Source: Actinomadura formosensis NBRC 14204 (GTDB taxonomy: Bacteria; Actinomycetota; Actinomycetes; Streptosporangiales; Streptosporangiaceae). From it: a stretch of 49,911 nt of DNA. Position numbers and translations under genes: made by a program. Position 1 is the stretch's first letter; each line of letters starts with the position of its first letter. The DNA lies in contig NZ_BCQQ01000043.1 of NCBI RefSeq assembly GCF_001552155.1, positions 1-49,911 of the forward strand, written 5' to 3'. Positions 40,013 to 48,973 of this stretch are shown here, in pieces. The notes under the pieces were generated by a model. The model made no database searches. It saw only the letters and a program-made list of their open reading frames with translations, and was not told the origin of the DNA.

Positions 40013-40756
40013 ATGCGTGCCATGCCCCTCGCCGTCTCCCTCGCCGGGTTGCTGCTCGCCTCTGGCTGCGCCGACGCCGGCAAGGCCGAGAAGGTCGAAC
40101 CGCCGACCGTCAGGGCGGGCGGTGATCCCCGGCCCGCCGCGCCGCCCGGGGGAGCGTTCTCCAAGGAGGGCTGGTTCGGCGGCGCGGACGGCCTGCACGC
40201 GCGGGTGGACGTCAAGGGCGTCGAGCGGCAGGTCTCCAAGGCGGTGCTGCGCTACAGCGTGACTTCTCTGGATTCGACGGAGAAGTCCGTCCCGTTCGAG
40301 ATCGCGTTGATCGATCCGGTGGGACGCAGGCTCTACAAGCCGACCGGGACGACGAGCGGCAGCGGCTTCGCGCCCGGGGCCACGCGCGAGATGACCGCCG
40401 AATACCCGCCGCTTCCCGCGGACGTCCAGAAGGTCACCGCGCTCACACCCGGGACGGCCGGGGAGTTCACCGGGATCCCGGTGGGCGGCGCGGCCTCGTC
40501 TCCGGCGCCGTCCCCGACCTCGGCCGCGCCCAGCGCGTCCCCGACCACGTCCGGGCCGCGCTCCAAGCCCTCTGTGGGCGCTGAGCCGTCCGTGGGCGCG
40601 CCGCTTCCGGTCCATCACCTCGCCGCCGTCTCCGTCCGTTTCAGCCGGGAAACCGGTGGACTTGTACGACATCGTGGAGGGCGAGACGAAGGACGTCACG
40701 TCCGGCATCTCCGATATGACGGTGAGCCTGCGCGCCGGTGTGCTGTTCGACGGTGA
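40013..40756 (+). pseudogene. Lipoprotein, 5' part of a split gene
   Basis: Starts with MPLAVSLAGLLLASGCADAG, a lipoprotein signal with the cysteine near residue 19. The following domain (WFGGADGLHARVDVKGVERQ and FEIALIDPVGRRLYKPTGTT) is followed by a proline/serine-rich linker. Beyond about residue 195 the frame stops looking like protein, while the next frame continues with a serine/proline stretch and an OmpA domain. The two parts look like one gene broken by a frameshift around 40590-40625. Confidence 0.65.
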
Positions 40757-41495
40757 CTCGGCCAAGCCGTCGAGCCGCGCGAAAGCCGTCCTGGACGAGA
40801 TGGCGCGGCAGATCAAGGCGAAGGCCGCCGGCCCCCTGACGATCGAAGGGCACGCCGACGGCAAGGACGACGTGAAGCTCTCCCAGGACCGTGCCGACGC
40901 CGTCATGAAGGAGATGAAGACACGGCTCGGCGGCGGTTTCACCTACACCGCGACCGGCAGGGGGAAGGCCGAGCCCATCTCCAAGGACACTGCCCGCAAC
41001 AACCGTGTCGAGATTTCCTATCAGGTGAAGGCAAGCGCGCGCGGCACCACCTCACCGGCGGCCTTCCGCCCGGAGGACGGCAAGACGGTGGCGACCCGCA
41101 CGGCCCACTTTGGCGCCGACAAGAGGCGGCTGGAAGTCAAACCCTTCTACCGGGACGGCGCCTACATCGTCGCCGTGTTCGACATCGTGAACGAGGGTCC
41201 CGGCACTACTCCGCCTGACGCGTCCTACCCGAACCCCGACTATCCGGGAGGCGTGTTCGGGTCGTTCTCCATTCAGGTGCCGGGCGGCAAGGACGTCTAC
41301 CGTGCCGTCCGCGTCGGCCCGGCGAGGCCCACCGGAACCGGCGTCTACCTCGACCCCGGACGCGCCACCTTCCTCACCGCCGTCGGCCGGCCCGGCCGGG
41401 GCTTCGTCTACCTGCCCGCGCCGCCCGGCAATGTCACGTCCGTGACGTTCAATGCGGGTCCCTTCGGAAAGGTCGAGAAGGTCCCCGTTTCATAG
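40656..41495 (+). CDS. OmpA-like domain protein, 3' part of the split gene
   Basis: 279 residues in this frame. The OmpA-like peptidoglycan-binding domain shows VLFDGDSAKPSSRAKAVLDE, LTIEGHADGKDDVKLSQDRA and TARNNRVEISYQV. A C-terminal domain follows (VATRTAHFGADKRRLEVKPF) that is not recognised. Without the upstream lipoprotein signal it would be cytoplasmic, so the pair probably made a single membrane-anchored, wall-binding lipoprotein. The in-frame ATG at 40656 need not be a real start. Confidence 0.7.
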   Translation: MDLYDIVEGETKDVTSGISDMTVSLRAGVLFDGDSAKPSSRAKAVLDEMARQIKAKAAGPLTIEGHADGKDDVKLSQDRADAVMKEMKTRLGGGFTYTATGRGKAEPISKDTARNNRVEISYQVKASARGTTSPAAFRPEDGKTVATRTAHFGADKRRLEVKPFYRDGAYIVAVFDIVNEGPGTTPPDASYPNPDYPGGVFGSFSIQVPGGKDVYRAVRVGPARPTGTGVYLDPGRATFLTAVGRPGRGFVYLPAPPGNVTSVTFNAGPFGKVEKVPVS

Positions 41496-41601
41496 ACCGA
41501 TCTCGGCCCCGGTGCCGTTGGGCCGGTACCGCGACGTGTGGCGGACGAGCCGGGCGGATAGGTAAAGAGCACGGCAACGGATCGTCCGGCGGAGGTCATC
41601 C

Positions 41602-41841
41602 ATGGGTATCGGCGTCAGTGTTTTCCTGATCACGTTGGGGCTGATCCTCAAGTTCGCGATCCGGTCGGATGCGATGACCGACCCGGTGGACGTCCACGTC
41701 GTCGGCGTCATCCTGATCATCGTCGGCGGGGCGATGGTCGTGCTGCAACTGGTGATGATGGCCCGCCCGCAGCAGCGCGGGCCGGGCTCCGACCAGCGGC
41801 GGGACGAGCACATGTACGACGGCGACAACCCGCCGCGCTGA
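41602..41841 (+). CDS. DUF6458-family small membrane protein
   Basis: 79 residues with two membrane helices: VSVFLITLGLILKFAI and VVGVILIIVGGAMVVLQLVM, separated by the VDVHV turn, and a short charged tail. This is the DUF6458 pattern, widespread in actinomycetes and of unknown role. A GGAGG site precedes the ATG. Ends at a strong terminator. Confidence 0.88.
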   Translation: MGIGVSVFLITLGLILKFAIRSDAMTDPVDVHVVGVILIIVGGAMVVLQLVMMARPQQRGPGSDQRRDEHMYDGDNPPR

Positions 41842-41849
41842 AAGGCCGC

Positions 41850-41880
41850 GGGGCCGGCGCCGAGGTGCGGCGCCGGCCCC
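41850..41880. terminator. Bidirectional hairpin terminator
   Basis: GGGGCCGGCGCC and GGCGCCGGCCCC form a perfect 12-bp stem with a 7-base loop between two convergent genes. Confidence 0.9.
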
Positions 41881-41893
41881 ACGTGATCGTTCG

Positions 41894-43291
41894 TCAGCTC
41901 CAGGCGAGCATCCGGATCGGGTCCTCCAGCATGTCGCCGACATCGCGCAGGACGCGAGAGCCCAGTTCGCCGTCCACGATGCGGTGATCGAAGGACAGGG
42001 CGAGGGTGGTGACCTTGCGGATCGCCAGCTCGCCCTCGTGCACCCACGGCATGTCCCGGATCTGGCCGAACGCCAGGATCGCCGCCTCGCCGGGGGTGAG
42101 GATCGGGGTCCCGGTGTCCACGCCGAACACGCCGACATTGGTGATGGAGATCGTCCCGCCGGAGAGGTCGGCCGGGGACGCCTTGCCCGCGCGTGCCTTC
42201 TCCGTCAGCTCGTTCAGCGCGCGCGCGAGGCCGGGCAGGTCGAGGTCCTGCGCGTCCTTCACCTTGGGCACGATGAGGCCGCGGTCGGTGGCCGCCGCTA
42301 TGCCCAGGTTCACGTAGCGCTTGACGACGATCTCCGCGCCGTCCGGGCCGTCCGCCCACGTGGAGTTCACCATCGGATGCCGCGCCACGGCGGTGAGCAG
42401 CGCGCGCGCCACCAGCAGCAGCGGCGACACCTTCACGTCCGCGAACTCGGGCAGTTCGCGGAGCCGCTTGACGGCCTCCATGGTGCGCGTCACGTCCACC
42501 TGGAGGAACTCGGTGACGTGCGGAGCCGTGAACGCCGAACCCGACACCGCCGCCGCCGTGGCCTTGCGGACGCCCTTGACCGGTATCCGCTCCTCACGGG
42601 AACCCGCCTGGACGGACGGCGCCTGAGGCGCGGCCTGCGCGGCGAGGACGTCGTCCCGCGTGATCGAGCCCTGCGGACCCGTGCCCGCGATGGTGGCGAG
42701 GTCCACGCCGAGGTCCTTCGCCATCTTCCGGACGGGCGGCTTGGCCAGCGGCAGCCCCCCGTCCCCAGGCCGCGGACGGGGAGCGGGCGCCTCCGGCCGC
42801 GCCGGAGCGGGCACAGCGGGCACAGCGGGCGCGGCGGGCGCGGCGCCGTTGGCCGCCTTGCGCGGCCGGCGCTTGGTCGTCCCCTCCTTGACCCCGTACC
42901 CGACCAGGACCGGCCGGCGCTTCGGCGGCTCCTCCGGAGCCATCATGCCCGGCTCGTTCGCGGTCGGCACACCCTCCTCGCGCAGCGCCGCCGCCTGCGC
43001 CGGCGGCTCGGACACCGGCGTCGCCACCCCGCCGCCGCCCGCGGCGTCCACCGAGATGATCGGCACGCCGACGTCCACGGTCTGGCCCTCGGTGACCAGC
43101 AGCTCGGCCACCACGCCGTCGAACGGGCAGGGCAGCTCCACGATCGCCTTCGCCGTCTCGATCTCGACGATGGTCTGGCCGTCCTCGACGGTGTCGCCGG
43201 GCTGGACATGCCACTTGACGATCTCGGCCTCCGTCAGGCCCTCGCCCACGTCCGGCAGTTTGAACAGTTTCGGCTCGCTCACCGGCGTCAC
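41894..43291 (-). CDS. bkdC: 2-oxoacid dehydrogenase E2 (dihydrolipoamide acyltransferase)
   Basis: About 465 residues. One N-terminal lipoyl domain with the modified lysine in ETAKAIVELP, a long alanine/proline linker, a peripheral-subunit-binding domain (PPVRKMAKDLGVDLATIAGT) and the catalytic domain with SFDHRIVDGELGSRVL, which holds the HxxxDG active site. Transfers the acyl group from the lipoyl arm to CoA. The GTG at 43291 overlaps the E1beta stop (GTGA). Last gene of the operon; E3 is not present here. Confidence 0.93.
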   Translation of the reverse strand: MTPVSEPKLFKLPDVGEGLTEAEIVKWHVQPGDTVEDGQTIVEIETAKAIVELPCPFDGVVAELLVTEGQTVDVGVPIISVDAAGGGGVATPVSEPPAQAAALREEGVPTANEPGMMAPEEPPKRRPVLVGYGVKEGTTKRRPRKAANGAAPAAPAVPAVPAPARPEAPAPRPRPGDGGLPLAKPPVRKMAKDLGVDLATIAGTGPQGSITRDDVLAAQAAPQAPSVQAGSREERIPVKGVRKATAAAVSGSAFTAPHVTEFLQVDVTRTMEAVKRLRELPEFADVKVSPLLLVARALLTAVARHPMVNSTWADGPDGAEIVVKRYVNLGIAAATDRGLIVPKVKDAQDLDLPGLARALNELTEKARAGKASPADLSGGTISITNVGVFGVDTGTPILTPGEAAILAFGQIRDMPWVHEGELAIRKVTTLALSFDHRIVDGELGSRVLRDVGDMLEDPIRMLAWS

Positions 43292-44265
43292 CACGCGAAG
43301 GTACGGTCGACCGCGTCCAGGATGCGGTCGAGGTCGGGCAGGTAGTGGTCCTCAAGGCGGGACGGCGGGTACGGCGTGGAGAACCCGCCGACCCGCAGCA
43401 CCGGCGACTCCAGCCGGTAGAAGCACCGCTCGGTGATCCGCGCGGCCAGTTCGGCGCCGAACCCGCTGAACACCGGCGCCTCGTGGACGACGACGCAGCG
43501 TCCCGTCCGGTTCACCGACGCCGTCACGGTGTCGATGTCGAGCGGGTTGAGCGAGCGCAGGTCGATGACCTCCAGCGAGCGCCCCTCCTCGGCCGCCGCC
43601 GCGGCGGCCTCCAGACACGTCTTCACCGCCGGGCCGTACGCCAGCACCGTCACGTGCTCTCCCGGCCGGACGACCCGCGCCTGATGCAGCGGGGTCCAGT
43701 CGGTGGAGTCGAGGTCGACCTCGGCCTTGTCCCAGTACCGGCGTTTCGGCTCGAAGAAGATCACCGGGTCGGGGGAGATGATCGACTGCTGGATCATCGA
43801 GAACGCGTCCACCGGGTTCGAGCACGTCACCACCCGCAGGCCGGCCGTGTGCGTGAAGTACGCCTCGGGCGACTCCGAGTGGTGCTCGACCGCGCCGATG
43901 CCGCCCCCGCACGGGATGCGGACGACGACCGGCAGCGACAGCGCGCCCAGCGACCGCATCCGCATCTTGGCGAGCTGCGTGATGATCTGGTCGGCGGCCG
44001 GGAACACGAACCCGTCGAACTGGATCTCCACCACGGGCCGGTATCCGCGCAGCGCGAGCCCGATCGCCGTCCCGACGATGCCCGACTCGGCGAGCGGCGT
44101 GTCGATGACGCGTTCCTCGCCGAAGTCCTTCTGCAGGCCGTCCGTGATCCGGAAGACCCCGCCGAGCTTCCCGACGTCCTCGCCCATCACGAGGACCTTC
44201 GGGTCGTTGTCCATGGCCTTGCGCAGGCCCTCGTTCAACGCCTTGCCGAGGGTCAGGGTGCTCAC
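43288..44265 (-). CDS. bkdB: 2-oxoacid dehydrogenase E1 beta subunit
   Basis: 325 residues from a GTG overlapping the E1alpha stop. Typical sequence: VLVMGEDVGKLGGVFRITDG, DTPLAESGIVGTAIGLALRG, VVRIPCGGGIGAVEHHSESP and VVHEAPVFSGFGAELAARIT. Forms the alpha2beta2 thiamine-diphosphate enzyme that decarboxylates a branched-chain 2-oxoacid or pyruvate. The name bkd is preferred because of its likeness to actinobacterial branched-chain complexes, but pyruvate specificity cannot be excluded. Confidence 0.93.
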   Translation of the reverse strand: MSTLTLGKALNEGLRKAMDNDPKVLVMGEDVGKLGGVFRITDGLQKDFGEERVIDTPLAESGIVGTAIGLALRGYRPVVEIQFDGFVFPAADQIITQLAKMRMRSLGALSLPVVVRIPCGGGIGAVEHHSESPEAYFTHTAGLRVVTCSNPVDAFSMIQQSIISPDPVIFFEPKRRYWDKAEVDLDSTDWTPLHQARVVRPGEHVTVLAYGPAVKTCLEAAAAAAEEGRSLEVIDLRSLNPLDIDTVTASVNRTGRCVVVHEAPVFSGFGAELAARITERCFYRLESPVLRVGGFSTPYPPSRLEDHYLPDLDRILDAVDRTFAW

Positions 44266-45392
44266 TTCGCCTCCTCCTCGAACGACGCCAGGTAGGCGGC
44301 GAACTGCTCCTGCTCCTCCGTCATCAGCTGATGACGTTCGGCGTACACCTCGTCGAACATCGACAGCGGCTGCGGGTCGGGCATCGCCCGGCACCCCTCG
44401 CGCAGTTCCTTGGCCATCCGCTTGGCCTCGTCCTCGATCTTCTCGAAGAACCCCGCGTCCGCCAGGTCGTTCCGGACGAGGTACGCCTTGACGCGCTCGA
44501 TCGGGTCCTTGAGCTTCCACGCCTCCTCTTCGGCCTTCAGCCGGTAGCGCGTGGGATCGTCCGTCGTCGTGTGGGCGCCCATCCGGTAGGTGTACGCCTC
44601 GATGAGCGTCGGGCCCTGCCCCGTCCGGGCGTTCTCCAGGGCCTTCCTGGTCACGGCCAGGCAGGCGAACACGTCGTTCCCGTCGACCCGCAGGCCCGGG
44701 AACCCGAATCCCTGCGCCCTCTTGTAGAGCGGAATCCTGGACTGCTTCTCCAGCGGCTCGGAGATGGCCCACTGGTTGTTCTGGCAGAAGAACACGATCG
44801 GTGCGTTGAACACCGAGGCGAACACGAACGACTCGTTCACGTCCCCCTGCGAGGTCGCCCCGTCCCCGAAGTAGGCGATCGTGGCGCCGGCCGACGGCGT
44901 GCCCAGTACCCCGTCCCGCTGGATGCCCATCGCGTACCCGGTCGCGTGCAGCGTCTGGCTGCCGATCACGATGGTGTACAGGTGGAACCCGTGTTCGGCG
45001 GGATCCCACCCGCCGTGGTTGACGCCCCGGAACAGGCCGAGCAGCTTCAGCGGCTCCACGTCCCGGCACCATGCGACACCGTGCTCCCGGTACGTCGGGA
45101 ACACCATGTCGTGCTCGGACAGCGCGCGGCCCGAGCCGATCTGCGCCGCCTCCTGCCCCAGCAGCGACGCCCACAGGCCGAGCTCGCCCTGCCGGGTGAG
45201 CGCCACGGCCTCCAGGTCGATCCGCCGCACGATCACCAGGTCGCGGTACAGGGCGCGGACTTCCTCGGCACCGAGGTCCAGGGGGTAGTCGGGATGCTCG
45301 ACGCGCTCCCCCTCGGGGGTGAGCAGCTGGATGAGCTCGGGCTCGGTGAGCTCGGGGGTGTCGGGCGCGCCGCGCACGGAGTCGATCGTCAT
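44262..45392 (-). CDS. bkdA: 2-oxoacid dehydrogenase E1 alpha subunit
   Basis: About 376 residues from the ATG at 45392 with GAGGAG upstream. The thiamine-diphosphate/Mg motif runs from GDGATSQGDVNES to CQNNQWAIS. Other family hallmarks are GLLGQEAAQ-like ASLLGQEAAQIGSGRAL and the phosphorylation-loop-like MGAHTTTDDPTRYR. First gene of the E1alpha-E1beta-E2 operon. Branched-chain oxoacid oxidation supplies branched acyl-CoA starters for the iso/anteiso fatty acids abundant in these bacteria. Confidence 0.93.
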   Translation of the reverse strand: MTIDSVRGAPDTPELTEPELIQLLTPEGERVEHPDYPLDLGAEEVRALYRDLVIVRRIDLEAVALTRQGELGLWASLLGQEAAQIGSGRALSEHDMVFPTYREHGVAWCRDVEPLKLLGLFRGVNHGGWDPAEHGFHLYTIVIGSQTLHATGYAMGIQRDGVLGTPSAGATIAYFGDGATSQGDVNESFVFASVFNAPIVFFCQNNQWAISEPLEKQSRIPLYKRAQGFGFPGLRVDGNDVFACLAVTRKALENARTGQGPTLIEAYTYRMGAHTTTDDPTRYRLKAEEEAWKLKDPIERVKAYLVRNDLADAGFFEKIEDEAKRMAKELREGCRAMPDPQPLSMFDEVYAERHQLMTEEQEQFAAYLASFEEEAK

Positions 45393-45572
45393 CGATGACA
45401 CTCCTCGTTCAGGGCCGGAACACGGGATCGCCGCGTCGCCGGCCGATGTCAGCGGACTTGGCCCCCGGTAAGGGACAAAAGCCGCAATGCCATCGTGGCA
45501 GACATCACACCCTGCGATGCAAGTCCCGCCACTGTGATCCCTACCCGCACCTCCGCGCCCTGACCCCCATGT

Positions 45573-47192
45573 TCATTCGCGGGACAGGGCCCGGGTGGCG
45601 CCGGCGGCGACCGTCAGGCCGAGGATGAGGCCGGCGGCGACGATGAAGTTCGCTATCCACTGGTAGACGCCCTTGGGGGCGAACTCGACCTCCTGGCCGA
45701 GATTGCCGATGGGCAGGAGCAGGTCGAGCGTGTAGAAGAACGCGTTGAAGTGCGGCTTGTGGCCGTCGTCCAGGACGTCGGGCTTGTGGGTGGAGAAGAC
45801 GATCGTCCCGAAGGCGAGGAGGCCGATCAGCCAGCTCGCGGCGCGGAACGGGCGGTAGCCGTAGCCGACCAGGAAGTCCTGCAGCCAGCCGACGATCTTG
45901 CGGGGGACGCCCTGCGTCCGGCGCCGGTCGCGGGCCTTGGCGAGCAGCACGGAGCGGCCGTCGGCGTCGAGGCCGAGGGAGCGGTAGGTCTGGGCGAGGC
46001 GCTCGTAGGGCTGCGGCGCGTAGCCGTCAGTGTCGCGGTGCAGCCATTCGAGGCGTTGGCGGGCGGTGAGCGGCGGATCGAGGGTCTCGTACTGGAGGCC
46101 GTCCAGCTGGAGGCGTTCCGGCCAGGACGCGGCGTCGTCGCGGAGCAGGTTGATGCGGGCATAGGAGAGGTCGGCGGTGCCCCTGATCGGTTCGGCGGTG
46201 CGGAGCAGGAGTTCCTCGGCCTGGATGCGCTGCAGGCTGAGCGCCGTCCCCCGCTCGTGGCGCAGCCGGGCGTCGCGGAAGCTGAGCTGGCCGGTGACGC
46301 GGGCGCCGGAGAAGCTGACGGCCCCGACGGCGGTGAATCCGTCCGAGCAGTAGATGTCGGTTTCGACGGCGAGGTCGTCGGCGTTCAGCGCGGTGCGCTC
46401 CGGGGCCGACAGGTTCGCGCCGACGAAGGAGAGGTAGCCGCCGACGCGGGCACCGCGCAGCCGGATCTCGCCCTCGGCGGTGAACCCGCCGTCGCAGAAC
46501 ACGTTCGCGGCCACGTCCAGGCGGCTCGCGTACAGGGCGGCGCCGGACGGGTTGTGGAGCCGCGCACCGCGGAAGATCAGCTGGCCGCCGACATGGGCGC
46601 CGGGCAGCCGGACCTCGCCGGTGGCCGTGAACCCCTGGTCGCAGTACACGTTCGCCTCGACGGTGAGGCGGTCGGCGAGCAGCGCGTCCCCGCCCGGATT
46701 GGCCAGCTGGACGCCCGACATGTTCAGGATGCCGGTGATGTTCGCCCCGTCCAGCCACAGCCCGCCGTTGATGCGGCTGCCCTCCAGCCAGAGGTGGCCG
46801 TCCACCCGGGTGCCGGACGCGACCAGCCCGGGCAGGCCGCAGCGCATCAGGTGGACGCTGTTCATGCTCGCCCAGTACAGGTGCGGCGCCTCGTCGAACG
46901 AGCAGCCGGTGAGCGCCAGCGGCACGGTGACCTCCGCGTGCCCGAGGTTCAGCGAGCCGGTGATGCGGGCGCCGCTGAGCCGGACGGCGGCGACCTGCCC
47001 CGGCTCGGGGTCCACGGCGCCGGCGAGGAGCGCGACGAGGACCTCGGCCCTGACCACCCGGTCGCGTCCCCACCGGTCGGACTGCCCGACGTCGTCGAAG
47101 GCCGGGTCGCCGGACGACAGGTCGACCGATTCGCCCTTCGGGAAGGCCTTCCAGAGGAGGCGTTCCGAGGGGGTCAGGTCCTCGATGTTCAT
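45573..47192 (-). CDS. Beta-helix repeat membrane protein (paralogue B)
   Basis: 539 residues. Starts MNIEDLTPSERLLWKAFPKG, then coils such as VRLSGARITGSLNLGHAEV, LIFRGARLHNPSGAALYASR and LSFVGANLSAPERTALNADD. The end matches paralogue A: YAPQPYERLAQTYRSLGLD, GYGYRPFRAASWLIGLLAFG, FFYTLDLLLPIGNLGQEVEF and a final membrane segment. It is longer than A by additional coils carrying the repeated phrase 'CxxGFTAxGE/AVxxxGA'. Function unknown; divergent from purS. Confidence 0.82.
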   Translation of the reverse strand: MNIEDLTPSERLLWKAFPKGESVDLSSGDPAFDDVGQSDRWGRDRVVRAEVLVALLAGAVDPEPGQVAAVRLSGARITGSLNLGHAEVTVPLALTGCSFDEAPHLYWASMNSVHLMRCGLPGLVASGTRVDGHLWLEGSRINGGLWLDGANITGILNMSGVQLANPGGDALLADRLTVEANVYCDQGFTATGEVRLPGAHVGGQLIFRGARLHNPSGAALYASRLDVAANVFCDGGFTAEGEIRLRGARVGGYLSFVGANLSAPERTALNADDLAVETDIYCSDGFTAVGAVSFSGARVTGQLSFRDARLRHERGTALSLQRIQAEELLLRTAEPIRGTADLSYARINLLRDDAASWPERLQLDGLQYETLDPPLTARQRLEWLHRDTDGYAPQPYERLAQTYRSLGLDADGRSVLLAKARDRRRTQGVPRKIVGWLQDFLVGYGYRPFRAASWLIGLLAFGTIVFSTHKPDVLDDGHKPHFNAFFYTLDLLLPIGNLGQEVEFAPKGVYQWIANFIVAAGLILGLTVAAGATRALSRE

Positions 47193-47288
47193 CAGGTGGC
47201 TCCGGGGGGTGCGGATGGGTCGTGCTCGGCCATGGTGCCGTACGCTTCAGATCGTAAGTAAAAAGCGCAGATCAGTGAGGAGGCGGTC

Positions 47289-47531
47289 GTGGCGCGTGTC
47301 GTCGTGGACGTCATGCTCAAGCCGGAGATCCTTGATCCGCAGGGCCAGGCGATCGCCAGGAAACTGCCGCAGATGGGGTACGACGGGGTCGTCGCCGTCC
47401 GGCAGGGCAAGCGGTTCGAGGTGGAACTGGAGGGGGACGCCGACGAGGCGGCCCTGGAGCGGGTCAGCAAGATCGCTGAGACGCTGCTGGCCAATCCCGT
47501 CATAGAGAACTACGAGGTCCGCGTTCTCTGA
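47289..47531 (+). CDS. purS: Phosphoribosylformylglycinamidine synthase subunit PurS
   Basis: 80 residues: VVVDVMLKPEILDPQGQAIA, KLPQMGYDGVVAVRQGKRFE and NPVIENYEVRVL at the end. Usual size and full family pattern. PurS bridges PurL and PurQ in the fourth step of purine synthesis. GTG start preceded by AGGAGG. Separated from purQ by a regulatory ATPase gene, an unusual interruption. Confidence 0.96.
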   Translation: MARVVVDVMLKPEILDPQGQAIARKLPQMGYDGVVAVRQGKRFEVELEGDADEAALERVSKIAETLLANPVIENYEVRVL

Positions 47532-47724
47532 TCGGAAATGGCGCGGAGTACCGTTCGGTGCCGGGATGAAGTTGGTTCGTTCCATATCGTTTCCGCGGGC
47601 CGCTGAGATGCCCGGGAAAGACCGCAGGTATAGCGATTACGGAAGATTCCGCCGGGGAAGTGTTAGCTGCGTCGAGTCGTCGAGCACGCTCCGGGGCCGG
47701 GGGAAAAACGGGAAGCCCGGGGCC

Positions 47725-48192
47725 ATGACACGAGGTGTCCGGGTGAACATGAGGTTCTCGCTCGCGCTGCCGCGCGAGGCGCTGAGCATCCCGGTGATCC
47801 GGCGGGTGGTGGGGGATGCGCTGCGGGGGCTGGGCGTATCCGATGACTGCGTCGACGACGTCCTGGTCGCCACCTCCGAGGCATGCACGAACGTCGTCCA
47901 GCACGCCCGCGCGACCGGGAAGTACGAGGTCACCGGGCAGGTGGACGGCGGCTTCTGCATGATGAAGATCATGGATTGGGGGCGCGGCGGGCCCCGCCCG
48001 GCGCCCGCGGACCGGGGCCCCCTGAGCGAGTCCGGACGCGGGATCGCGATCATGCGGGCACTGGTGGACGACCTGGACATCGACTCCTCGCCCGACCGGG
48101 GCACCATCGTTCACCTGCGAAAGCGGCTGACCTGGCGGGACGGGGCGCTGGTCCGGCGCCTCGACCGCAGCCTCATGCACAACGCCGGGTAG
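47725..48192 (+). CDS. RsbW-like ATP-binding protein between purS and purQ
   Basis: About 155 residues from ATG 47725; a GTG at 47743 (after GAGGTG) or an ATG at 47749 are close alternatives. HATPase pattern as in the 18-kb gene: LPREALSIPVIRRVVGDALR, N-box VATSEACTNVVQHARATG, KIMDWGRGG and SESGRGIAIMRALVDDLDID. Such proteins act as serine kinases or anti-sigma factors. Lies in the same direction as purS and purQ. The link to purine synthesis is not known. Confidence 0.87.
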   Translation: MTRGVRVNMRFSLALPREALSIPVIRRVVGDALRGLGVSDDCVDDVLVATSEACTNVVQHARATGKYEVTGQVDGGFCMMKIMDWGRGGPRPAPADRGPLSESGRGIAIMRALVDDLDIDSSPDRGTIVHLRKRLTWRDGALVRRLDRSLMHNAG

Positions 48193-48292
48193 ATTAGGAC
48201 GCGCGCGGGGGGTATTGCGACGCGCGACGGGGTGATCGGCGGAGGAGAACCCGACCGTCCCGACCTCACCTCATTTCGGAGGAACAGAAGAG

Positions 48293-48973
48293 ATGAACGC
48301 TGCCCGGGTAGGGATCATCACCTTCCCAGGTTCCCTGGACGATAAGGACGCCGCACGTGCCGTCCGGCTATCCGGCTCCGAGCCGGTCGCCCTCTGGCAC
48401 GGCGACCACGACCTGCAGAGCGTCGACGCGGTCGTGTTGCCCGGCGGATTCTCCTACGGGGACTACCTGCGGGCCGGGGCGATCGCCCGGTTCGCGCCGC
48501 TGATGACCGAACTGGTGGCCGCCGCGGGCGCGGGACTGCCCGTGCTCGGCATCTGCAACGGCTTCCAGGTGCTGTGCGAGTCGCACCTGCTGCCCGGCGC
48601 GCTGCTGCCGAACGCCGGCCTGCACTTCGTCTGCCGTGACCAGCGGCTGCGGATCGAGAACGCCGACACAGCCTGGACCAGCGACTACGGCGAGGGCCAG
48701 GAGCTGGTGATCCCGATCAAGAACCGGGACGGCCGGTACACCGCGGACCGGGAGACCCTGAACGAACTGGCCGACAGCGGCCGGATCGTCGCCCGGTACG
48801 TCGACCTGAACCCGAACGGCTCCCTCGATGACATCGCCGGCATCTGCAACGAGGCCGGCAACGTGGTCGGGCTCATGCCCCACCCCGAGCATGCCGTGGA
48901 GTCGCTGACCGGACCGTCCACCGACGGGCTCGGCTTTTTCACCTCGATCGTCAAGAGACTGGTCAACGCATGA
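48293..48973 (+). CDS. purQ: Phosphoribosylformylglycinamidine synthase subunit PurQ
   Basis: 226 residues. A glutamine amidotransferase with the nucleophile cysteine in [13 protein letters not shown], the [13 protein letters not shown] motif and the His-Glu pair in [11 protein letters not shown]. Supplies ammonia to PurL. GGAGG precedes the ATG. Its stop overlaps the start of the repeat-rich gene by 4 bases (ATGA). PurL is not visible in the window. Confidence 0.96.
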   Translation: MNAARVGIITFPGSLDDKDAARAVRLSGSEPVALWHGDHDLQSVDAVVLPGGFSYGDYLRAGAIARFAPLMTELVAAAGAGLPVLGICNGFQVLCESHLLPGALLPNAGLHFVCRDQRLRIENADTAWTSDYGEGQELVIPIKNRDGRYTADRETLNELADSGRIVARYVDLNPNGSLDDIAGICNEAGNVVGLMPHPEHAVESLTGPSTDGLGFFTSIVKRLVNA

